The translations under genes and the position numbers were made by a program. A DNA stretch of 64,000 nucleotides from Candidatus Krumholzibacteriota bacterium (GTDB lineage Bacteria > Krumholzibacteriota > Krumholzibacteriia > LZORAL124-64-63), in assembly GCA_024275485.1 (NCBI GenBank), contig JAJRZA010000066.1, forward strand, positions 82,224 through 146,223, read 5' to 3'. The number at the start of each line of letters is the position of its first letter. The first letter of the stretch is position 1. This document shows positions 49,580-57,894 of this stretch, piece by piece. The notes under the pieces were generated by a model, which saw nothing but the letters and a program-made list of their open reading frames with translations, had not been told where the DNA came from and did no database searches.

Positions 49580-51589
49580 CTAGTCGCCGCCAATACCCCA
49601 CTGGGCCTTCAGATCATCCATACGGTCGCGAAGAGCCGCCGCTTTCTCAAATTGAAGGGCCTTGGCCGCCTCCTGCATGGCTTGGTGTAGCATGTCGATG
49701 GTTTCCCGGGGAGAAAACTCACCCGCCAGGACTTTTTCCCACGGCATCTCTTCGGCACTGCTGTCTGGAGTATCCGGCCGTTCCGATGCCGCCAGCGTTG
49801 CCTGCATAATTTCCTCGCGGGTTTTGGTGATGGTGCGCGGAACAATACCGTGTTCCTCATTGTAGGCCAGCTGGCGTCCGCGGCGACGGTTGGTCTCGCG
49901 GATGGCCCGGTCCATGGAGCGGGTCACATTATCCGCATACATGAGCACCTCACCATCGGCATTCCTGGCCGCCCGGCCCGCCGTTTGAATCAGGCTGCGT
50001 TCAGAACGCAGAAAACCTTCCCGATCAGCGTCAAGAATGGCCACCAGTGAGACTTCAGGCAAATCAAGTCCCTCGCGAAGAAGGTTCACACCCACCAGCA
50101 CATCAATATCACCAAGTCGAAGACTTAGCAAAATCCCGATGCGATCAAGGGCGGTGATATCGGAATGAAGGTAGGACACCTTGACGCCGGCCGTCGCCAG
50201 GTATTCACTCAAATCCTCGCTCATTTTTTTGGTCAGGGTGGTCACCAGAACCCGTTGGCTGCGGCCCACGACAATGCGAATCCTTTCAAGCAAATCATCC
50301 ACCTGATTTTCCACCGGCAGCACCGTGATGGGAGGATCGAGCAACCCGGTGGGCCGAATCACCTGCTCCACAATAAGCCCCTCACACTTGTCCAGTTCGT
50401 AGTCGCCTGGTGTGGCCGAGACAAAAACCGTTGTGGGCATCACCATCTCGAATTCCTCGAACAAAAGTGGCCGGTTGTCCAGGGCGCTGGGCAAACGGAA
50501 CCCGTGCTCCACCAAATTCATTTTCCTCGAGCGGTCTCCGTAGTACATGGCGCCAATTTGCGGAATGGTGGCATGGCTCTCGTCAATGAACATGAGAAAA
50601 TCCCTGGGAAAATAGTCCAGCAGGCATGCCGGCCTGGTTCCCGGTTCACGCCTGTCGAAATAGCGTGAATAGTTCTCCACCCCGGCGCAATGGCCGATCT
50701 GGGTGATCATCTCCATGTCATAACGGGTTCGCGAGGCCAGGCGGTGCGCCTCAAGGGGTTTTCCCAACTCATCCAATTCTCCCAGCCGGACTTCAAGATC
50801 CTTGCCGATGGCATCGACAATAGCGCCGACTCCGCCTCTTTCGGTCACAAACTGGGTGGCGGGATAAATCATGGCGTTGTTGGCCTCACCCATACTCTTG
50901 CCAGTGAGAGGATCGATCCAGCTGAGAGCTTCGATATCGTCGCCGAAGAGTTGAACCCGCAGCACTCGTTCTTCAAACGCCGAACGAATTTCAACCGTGT
51001 CGCCCCGGACCCGAAAAGTCCCGTAGGTGGGATCCACGTCATGACGCGAATACTGGATATCAACCAGGTGACTCAGCAGATCATCACGATCGATCTGCTG
51101 CCCCACTTCCAGGTTGATCATGCTGCTGCGAAAAGCATCCGGGTTGCCCACGCCGTAAATGGCCGAGACACTGGCCACCACAATGACATCCCGCCGGGCC
51201 AGCAGACTGCTGGTGGCTCGCAGGCGCAGGCGCTCGATCTCGTCGTTGATACTGGTGTCTTTTTCTATGTAGGTATTGGTCGCGGGAATGAAAGCTTCGG
51301 GTTGATAATAGTCGTAATACGAAATGAAGAACTCCACCGCGTTCCTCGGGAAGAAACCTTTCAGTTCACCATAGAGCTGGGCCGCCAAGGTTTTGTTGTG
51401 ACTGAAAATCAAAGCCGGACGACTCAATTGCTCAATCATGTTGGCAATTGTGAAAGTTTTGCCGGATCCGGTCACTCCCAGAAGAGTCTGGTAGCGTTTG
51501 TTGTCCTTGGCCCCCTGCACCAGTTGCCTGATGGCCGTCGGCTGGTCTCCGGTGGGCTCAAACGGCGATACCAATTGAAAAAGCCCCAT
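49580..51589 (-). CDS. uvrB: Excinuclease ABC subunit B
   Basis: FEPTGDQPTAIRQLVQG, LLGVTGSGKTFTIANMI, QAEAFIPATNTYIEKD-type beta-hairpin region, C-terminal UvrB/UvrC motif. Confidence 0.97.
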   Translation of the reverse strand: MGLFQLVSPFEPTGDQPTAIRQLVQGAKDNKRYQTLLGVTGSGKTFTIANMIEQLSRPALIFSHNKTLAAQLYGELKGFFPRNAVEFFISYYDYYQPEAFIPATNTYIEKDTSINDEIERLRLRATSSLLARRDVIVVASVSAIYGVGNPDAFRSSMINLEVGQQIDRDDLLSHLVDIQYSRHDVDPTYGTFRVRGDTVEIRSAFEERVLRVQLFGDDIEALSWIDPLTGKSMGEANNAMIYPATQFVTERGGVGAIVDAIGKDLEVRLGELDELGKPLEAHRLASRTRYDMEMITQIGHCAGVENYSRYFDRREPGTRPACLLDYFPRDFLMFIDESHATIPQIGAMYYGDRSRKMNLVEHGFRLPSALDNRPLLFEEFEMVMPTTVFVSATPGDYELDKCEGLIVEQVIRPTGLLDPPITVLPVENQVDDLLERIRIVVGRSQRVLVTTLTKKMSEDLSEYLATAGVKVSYLHSDITALDRIGILLSLRLGDIDVLVGVNLLREGLDLPEVSLVAILDADREGFLRSERSLIQTAGRAARNADGEVLMYADNVTRSMDRAIRETNRRRGRQLAYNEEHGIVPRTITKTREEIMQATLAASERPDTPDSSAEEMPWEKVLAGEFSPRETIDMLHQAMQEAAKALQFEKAAALRDRMDDLKAQWGIGGD

Positions 51590-51596
51590 AACCCGC

Positions 51597-52622
51597 TCAG
51601 TTCCCCTCGCCATTATTCAACAGGGACATGTCCAGAAGAATCTCCTGACCAGGGTTGAACCTGGCCAGATCCTGTGCCTTGGCGTTGAAGCTCAGCTCAA
51701 CCCCAAGAATATGGCCGAGGCGAAGACTCAAGTGATCGTCAGCGCCCCAGTAGACGACATAACCCCGCTGCACCGCGTAGGCGCGGCCGGCAACCAGGTT
51801 TTCTGCGGGCAACGGTTGTGCTTGCGCCAAACTGGAGGGAAAGTCGGCAGCCGTGAACTTCTTCTCCGCATCCTTCATGACTTCGAACCGACCAGGTCGT
51901 TCGCTGATCAGGCGAATCACATAGGGCCATTTTTTACCCTCTTCAAAAATCACCTGGGATGTACCTGCGAAGGCCTGGGGAAGATGAGACTTGCCGGTGC
52001 CCGATGGCGGAGTTTCAATAACGGGTGGCGGAGTTTCGATTACCGCTGGTGCGCTCATTTGCCAGCCAAGAGCAAGTGTATCCGGAAGAGTTTTTTCAGC
52101 GTTCTGGTCCCCAATAGCAGACAGTTCGACACCTGGCAATTCCGTTGTGTTGCTGGATTCAGCATGGCCGGTATCCTGTTTTTCAACCACTTCATTTTCC
52201 AAAGCACCATCATCAGATTCTCTCCCTGAAAACCAGAAAAACGCCCCGCCACCCACCACCAGTACCAATGCGGCGGTGGTGATCAAACCCCAGGGCAAGC
52301 CCACCCTTTTTATTTCCACGTCACGTTCATCCCAGGCCCCACTTGCAGCGGCATCCAGGGCATCAACCGCGGACCCGGTGAAAACGTGGTAGGCATCAAT
52401 CATTTCTTCCGGGTCGAGGCCCACTTCCTCGGCATAGGATCGCAGAAAGCTTTTGACATACAAATCGCCGGAAACCTTGTGGTATTCATCCATTTCAATG
52501 GCCAGCAGCATATTAGCCGGAATTTTGGTGTCTTCCGCCAGTTGCTCCAGGCTAAGTTCGGCCTTGCTGCGAGCAGCTGCCAACATTTCCCCAGGCGTCA
52601 GGTTTTCCCCGTTGGTTGTCAT
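51597..52622 (-). CDS. RodZ-like helix-turn-helix/TM protein
   Basis: GEMLAAARSKAELSLEQLAEDTKIPANMLLAIEMDEYHKVSGDLYVKSFLRSYAEEVGLDPEEMI; TM WGLITTAALVLVVGGGAFFWF. Confidence 0.82.
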   Translation of the reverse strand: MTTNGENLTPGEMLAAARSKAELSLEQLAEDTKIPANMLLAIEMDEYHKVSGDLYVKSFLRSYAEEVGLDPEEMIDAYHVFTGSAVDALDAAASGAWDERDVEIKRVGLPWGLITTAALVLVVGGGAFFWFSGRESDDGALENEVVEKQDTGHAESSNTTELPGVELSAIGDQNAEKTLPDTLALGWQMSAPAVIETPPPVIETPPSGTGKSHLPQAFAGTSQVIFEEGKKWPYVIRLISERPGRFEVMKDAEKKFTAADFPSSLAQAQPLPAENLVAGRAYAVQRGYVVYWGADDHLSLRLGHILGVELSFNAKAQDLARFNPGQEILLDMSLLNNGEGN

Positions 52623-52647
52623 GAGATCCTTTCGTGATCAACCGAAA

Positions 52648-55422
52648 TCAACTTTCCAGGGCCTTGATTCGTTCCACCAGTGTAGCGGCCTTGTCCTCAT
52701 TTTCAGCCAGCAAATCCTGCTGTTGCTGCACCACGTGACCGGGGGCGTTGGCGGTGAATTTCTCGTTGGCGAGTTTCGCCCGGCAACCTTTCATCCAACC
52801 TTCAAGTTTGCCCAGTTCCTTTTCAAGTCTAGCTTTTTCCTTTTCCAGATCCACCAGCCCTTTCATGGGCAGGAAAATCTCCACGGTGCCGGCCACGCCA
52901 ACTCCGGCGGGCGAGGGGTCTTCACCACCACACACCACTTCCACATTTTCCATCTTGGCCAGCAGAGCAACCAGATCACCGATATTCTTCAGCGCGCCCA
53001 TCTTGTCCTGTTCGGCAACCCGGAGCATGGCCGTCCCCCGTTTTCCCGGTGGAACACCCAGCTCGTTGCGCACGTTGCGAACCACATTCACAATTTCCTT
53101 CACCTGCTCAAATTCAGCAAACTCGGCGGCAAAAGGCGCCTCGGTCCGCATTGCAGGATAAGAAGAGATCATCAGGTAACCTTTGCTCGCAGGAAGCCAA
53201 CTCCAGAGCTCTTCAGTGATGAAAGGCATCATCGGGTGCAGCAGTTTATAGCTGACGGCCAGGTTCAGCACTGCAACACTCAGGGCCACGCCCTGTTGAT
53301 CGGTATCCCGCAAACGCGGCTTGACCGCTTCCAGGTACCAATCGCAGAACTCATGGCGGAAAAAGTTGAAAACGTTGTAGGCGGCATCATTCAAACGTCG
53401 TTTTTCCAGGTTCTGGCCGGCTGATTTCACCGTTTGAAGCAAACGCGATAGAATCCAGCGATCAGCCAGGGTGATATCTTCATCGGAAACAGCCAAAGGC
53501 GGATTCCCACCAAACACTCCTGCCCACATATCATTGACCAGGCGCCCTGCATCTTCACTGATGTCGTAGGCATCGCCCATGTCGGTCAGGTCCAGGGTCC
53601 GGGGAGGTTGGTCCGTGGACCAGGCTTCCTGCGGCAATCCGGCTTCGTCCCACATTCCCAGAACCAATTTGGTGGCCTGGAAAATTTTGTTGCAGAAGTT
53701 GCGCCCCACTTCGAGGGTGCTTTCGGTGAAGAATATATCCTGGCCCGTTGGCGTGAGCATTACCAGGCTGCAGCGCAGGGCATCTGCACCGTAGTCATCA
53801 ATCAAATCAATGGGATCGGGACTGTTACCCAAGGACTTGCTCATCTTGCGGCCCTTTTCATCCCGGACAATGCCCGTGAACAGCACCTCGCTGAAAGGCT
53901 TCTCTCCCAGAAATTCGTAACTGGCCATGATCATGCGGGCCACCCAGAAGAAAATGATATCCGCTGCGGTGACCAGAACCGATGTTGGATGGTACTTTTT
54001 CACCTCTTCATCATTTTGCGGCCAACCTAAAGGCGAGAAGGTCCACAACCAGGAGCTGAACCAGGTATCAAGCACATCGTCATCCTGGGTCAGCTTGCTG
54101 CAGTTGCATTCCGGACATGAAGAAGGTGTTTCGGAAGCGGCAATTTCCTGGCCGCATTCGTCACAATACCAAACAGGAATACGATGGCCCCACCACAATT
54201 GCCTACTGATGCACCAGTCCCGGATGTTGTTCATCCAGTTGTTGTAGACACCAACCCAGCGTTCAGGCTGCAAGACAATATCACCATGGCGCACTGCAGC
54301 CCGGGCAGGCTCGGCCAATTCCTCCATGCGCAGAAACCACTGTTTGGACAAATATGGTTCAATGACGTGACCACAACGATCGTGGTGCCCCACCTGGTGG
54401 GTATTTTTTTCGATTTTATCCAGCAACCCCAACTCGTCGAGAGCAGCCACAACGGCCTGGCGACACTCGTAACGATCCAGCCCTGAAAAGCGGCCGGCTT
54501 CATCATTCATTTTGGCTTGGGGAGTCATGCAAACTACCTGGGGAAGATTGTGGCGGCGTCCCACCTCAAAATCATTGGGGTCGTGGGCTGGAGTGATCTT
54601 CACAAAACCGGTTCCCTTTTCAGGGTCTGCGTGATAGTCGCCGATGATGGGTATGGTACGCCCGGTCAAAGGCAACTGAACCAGACGGCCTATGAGGTGT
54701 TTACGATCAGGATCATCAGGATGCACGGCAACGGCAACATCCCCGAACATGGTTTCGGGACGGGTGGTGGCCACCGTAAGGTAACCGTCACCATCGTCAA
54801 ACCCATAGCGCAAATGCCAAAGGTTGCCTTCGACCTCTTTGTGCTCCACTTCGTCATCACTGATGGCGGTTTGGTCGTGAGGGCACCAATTGACAAGATA
54901 GACATCGCGGTAAATCAGTCCCTTTTCCTTGAGTGAAATAAACGCCTGGGTCACGGCTTCATTGCGGGCCTCGTCCATTGTGAAGGCTTCCCGCTCCCAA
55001 TCCAGGGAACAACCCAAACGGCGGATTTGTTGAGCAATGCGATGATGGGTATGGTCTTTCCACTGCCAGGCCCTCTCCAGGAATTTTTCCCGTCCAGCGT
55101 CATGTTTGGAGATGCCTTCTTCAGCCATTTGCCGGCTGACCACCTGCTCGGTGGCAATGCTGGCGTGATCCATGCCGGGAACCCAGACAGTGGGACGGCC
55201 CTGCATGCGGGACCAGCGAATAAGAACATCCTGAATGGCGTTGCCCAGGCAATGTCCCATGTGCAAAATGCCAGTAACATTTGGCGGGGGTAAAGTGATC
55301 ACAAAGGGTTCGGCCTTGAGGGTCTCGTCGGGGGCGAACAACCCGTCCTTCTCCCAGGCTTCATACCACTTTTTTTCGATACCCTCGGGGGAATACTGGG
55401 ACAATTTCCTGATATCTTCCAA
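52648..55422 (-). CDS. valS: Valyl-tRNA synthetase
   Basis: ITLPPPNVTGILHMGHCLGNAIQD (HIGH-like), GRKMSKSLGNSPDP (KMSKS), C-terminal coiled coil; TTG start at 55422 preceded by GGGAG SD. Confidence 0.95.
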   Translation of the reverse strand: MEDIRKLSQYSPEGIEKKWYEAWEKDGLFAPDETLKAEPFVITLPPPNVTGILHMGHCLGNAIQDVLIRWSRMQGRPTVWVPGMDHASIATEQVVSRQMAEEGISKHDAGREKFLERAWQWKDHTHHRIAQQIRRLGCSLDWEREAFTMDEARNEAVTQAFISLKEKGLIYRDVYLVNWCPHDQTAISDDEVEHKEVEGNLWHLRYGFDDGDGYLTVATTRPETMFGDVAVAVHPDDPDRKHLIGRLVQLPLTGRTIPIIGDYHADPEKGTGFVKITPAHDPNDFEVGRRHNLPQVVCMTPQAKMNDEAGRFSGLDRYECRQAVVAALDELGLLDKIEKNTHQVGHHDRCGHVIEPYLSKQWFLRMEELAEPARAAVRHGDIVLQPERWVGVYNNWMNNIRDWCISRQLWWGHRIPVWYCDECGQEIAASETPSSCPECNCSKLTQDDDVLDTWFSSWLWTFSPLGWPQNDEEVKKYHPTSVLVTAADIIFFWVARMIMASYEFLGEKPFSEVLFTGIVRDEKGRKMSKSLGNSPDPIDLIDDYGADALRCSLVMLTPTGQDIFFTESTLEVGRNFCNKIFQATKLVLGMWDEAGLPQEAWSTDQPPRTLDLTDMGDAYDISEDAGRLVNDMWAGVFGGNPPLAVSDEDITLADRWILSRLLQTVKSAGQNLEKRRLNDAAYNVFNFFRHEFCDWYLEAVKPRLRDTDQQGVALSVAVLNLAVSYKLLHPMMPFITEELWSWLPASKGYLMISSYPAMRTEAPFAAEFAEFEQVKEIVNVVRNVRNELGVPPGKRGTAMLRVAEQDKMGALKNIGDLVALLAKMENVEVVCGGEDPSPAGVGVAGTVEIFLPMKGLVDLEKEKARLEKELGKLEGWMKGCRAKLANEKFTANAPGHVVQQQQDLLAENEDKAATLVERIKALES

Positions 55423-55446
55423 TGCACAACTCCCGGAAACAAGATC

Positions 55447-55470
55447 AACCCCGGGCTTGGTCCCGGGATT
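55447..55470 (-). promoter_or_regulatory. Stable hairpin in putative valS 5' leader
   Basis: Minus strand AATCCCGGG-ACCAAG-CCCGGGGTT (9-bp stem, 6-nt loop) about 25 nt upstream of the valS TTG start. Confidence 0.5.
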
Positions 55471-55775
55471 ACAACAGAAGGATTCCACCATAAAAAAACA
55501 AGGCACACAAACCAGTTCGTACCAGATGATGCAATTTAACACCTGAGAACGGTGTGAGCAATGGGTTTGCAAAAACCCAAGAGGGTAAATTTATCACAAC
55601 CAGACAAGCCGAGGGGTCAATTATTGTACCTATTATTCAAGACATAAAGAAAAGTAGGGAATTTTTTATGAAATTTACTAAAAAAAGGCTTTTCAAGGCT
55701 GTAAAAATCCTGTACGTTCCAAAAGACAAATGAAGTTCTCGCCCGAACTCTGGCCTCTTACATCGGGGGATTCCC

Positions 55776-56378
55776 ATGAAAAAGATTGCTTTCGCTCTTC
55801 TCCTCACTGTATTCCTCACCGGCAACGCTTTAGCTCAATTGGATCCCGATGATGATGGTATCGGCATCTACTTTGACCCATGCGCGTGCGTTAACTGCTT
55901 GGATCTGCCTGCGGGCGAACACCTGGGTTATGTAGTCATCACTCACCCCACCAGCGAAGAGGGTGTTCTTGGATGGGAAGCCTCCATCTGGGCTGAAGGA
56001 CCTGGCGTTATCCTCGAGTACGAATTCATGGGTGATGCTGTCAACTTTGCCACCCGCCCCAATGAGTTGATCGTTGGACTGGGCTCTCCCCTCATCAACC
56101 CTTACAGCTTCCCCGCTGTGGTTATGGCCATCGTTCACATCTTCATCTTCGACGAGACCGCGCCCCTTAACTTCTTCATCGATGAAGTGTATTTCAACTC
56201 CATCCCTGATGTCCATCAACCTGCATACCTTGATGGTTCCGACTACACCATCATCAAGCCTCTGCAGCAGATCCAGGGCGGTCCGCATCTTCCTGTTGCC
56301 ATCGTCAACGGAAACTGTGACGACGTCGTTGCCACCGAAAATACATCCTTCGACGGTTTGAAGGCTCTGTACCGGTAA
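55776..56378 (+). CDS. Secreted hypothetical protein
   Basis: Signal peptide MKKIAFALLLTVFLTGNALAQ; followed by a strong terminator. Confidence 0.7.
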   Translation: MKKIAFALLLTVFLTGNALAQLDPDDDGIGIYFDPCACVNCLDLPAGEHLGYVVITHPTSEEGVLGWEASIWAEGPGVILEYEFMGDAVNFATRPNELIVGLGSPLINPYSFPAVVMAIVHIFIFDETAPLNFFIDEVYFNSIPDVHQPAYLDGSDYTIIKPLQQIQGGPHLPVAIVNGNCDDVVATENTSFDGLKALYR

Positions 56379-56410
56379 GCATTACTGAATGGTTGTTTTT
56401 TCCGATTAAA

Positions 56411-56449
56411 AAAAGGTCGTGTCCATTGTGGATCACGACCTTTTTTTTT
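56411..56449 (+). terminator. Rho-independent terminator
   Basis: AAAAGGTCGTG-TCCATTGTGGAT-CACGACCTTTTTTTTT. Confidence 0.85.
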
Positions 56450-56544
56450 ATGTTAGTTGATGGAGGGATTATATAACCTGTCGTTAAGTTTGCTTTTTCT
56501 CGCCCGATTGAAGCAATACAACCTTTACTTCTGTCTTAAAGGAC

Positions 56545-57744
56545 ATGCCCATGTTTGCTTTTTTATCAGCGGTCAATGAGGGCACTGTTTCCAATTCGCT
56601 GCACACCTGGATCATAACCCTCACTTTTTGTTTGTTTATGGGGGTACCGCTCTCCCAAGGCAAAACACTTTCGGTTCCCGAGTCTGCTCCCACCATCAAA
56701 GGAGCCCTCATCAAAGCAAAACCTGGAGACATCGTCCTGGTCACCTGCGGAACCTACTATGAATACGATATCAGAATGAAGCCAGGGGTCGCCCTCTGGT
56801 CCGGCACCCTGCAACCCGGTTGCGTGACAATTGATGCGCAGGGCAAAGGGCGTCATTTCATCATGGCCGACGTAGATTCCAACACCGCCCTTGTGGGTTT
56901 CACCTTGCGTGGGGGAAACGTCACCAGTGCCGAACTAAACCAGGGAGGATCGATACTCTTCCGCAACTCGTCGCCTCGTGTTTCCAATTGTGTCTTCAAG
57001 GACAACATTGCCCAGTCCGGCGGAGCCATTTCCACCGACCAGACCAGCAATCCACTTTTTGCCAATTGTCTCTTTGAAAACAACAATGCCCTGACCGGCG
57101 GCGGCGCTGCACTGTGCTTCGGCAAGGCGATTTTCCGACAATGTACCTTTGAAAACAACATTGCTTTGATGGGTGGTGGCCTGGCTCTGATGCCCGGGTC
57201 CGATGTCCTGATCAAGGAGTGTTCACTGAAAAACAATTCAGCCGGCAACACGGGAGGAGGCCTGTTTTTGAAGAAAGCACGCTGCGAAGTTGCCAATACG
57301 ACTTTTGCCGGCAACTGGGGCGGGCTGGGTGGAAGCGTCCTGGGCGTTTTCGATGCTGAACTGAGCCTCAGCCGCAGCACGTTGTATAAGAACCAGGCTG
57401 ATACCGAAGGTGCCACCATGGCCATTCACGGCCAAAGTCCCGAAGTGAGCAATTGCATCATTGCCTTCAGCAATGGGACGGTTCTGCGGAAGGACAGTGA
57501 AGTCCCCAACTTCCGTGGTTGCAATCTTTATGGCAATAAAGGCGGCGACTGGGTGGCCAATCTCCTGTCACAGGGCAGCAAATTCCAAAACATCTCCATT
57601 GATCCCATGTTTTGCGCCCCGGATTTTGGAAATTTCAACCTCAACAATTCTTCCGCCTGCCTGCCAGCCAACAATCCTTCCGGGAACAAGGGCATAGTTG
57701 GCGCCTTTGGGCAAGGTTGCGTCAACGCCGACATCATCCCTTGA
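56545..57744 (+). CDS. Secreted right-handed beta-helix protein (no FlgD-like C-terminus)
   Basis: LSVPESAPTIKGALIKAKPGDIVLVTCGTYYE; repeated NNxAxxGGGxxL coils; C-term IDPMFCAPDFGNFNLNNSSACLPANNPSG. Confidence 0.8.
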   Translation: MPMFAFLSAVNEGTVSNSLHTWIITLTFCLFMGVPLSQGKTLSVPESAPTIKGALIKAKPGDIVLVTCGTYYEYDIRMKPGVALWSGTLQPGCVTIDAQGKGRHFIMADVDSNTALVGFTLRGGNVTSAELNQGGSILFRNSSPRVSNCVFKDNIAQSGGAISTDQTSNPLFANCLFENNNALTGGGAALCFGKAIFRQCTFENNIALMGGGLALMPGSDVLIKECSLKNNSAGNTGGGLFLKKARCEVANTTFAGNWGGLGGSVLGVFDAELSLSRSTLYKNQADTEGATMAIHGQSPEVSNCIIAFSNGTVLRKDSEVPNFRGCNLYGNKGGDWVANLLSQGSKFQNISIDPMFCAPDFGNFNLNNSSACLPANNPSGNKGIVGAFGQGCVNADIIP

Positions 57745-57894
57745 CGGACACGCCGGACAGGAACCGGAATCTAGGCGGTGCCGGAGAGTCTCTGAACATT
57801 CTAAAATCACACCTGAAAACCAGTCTTTGAGTCGGGCCCCAACCTGTGTTAAGGTGCGGCCATCAACAGGACCAGCCGGCTTCAGGGGGTTCGG

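Noticed and set aside
55440-55520. T-box riboswitch upstream of valS
   Set aside because: GGTGGAA faintly resembles a T-box, but no specifier stem, no canonical TGGNACCGCG and no terminator T-run
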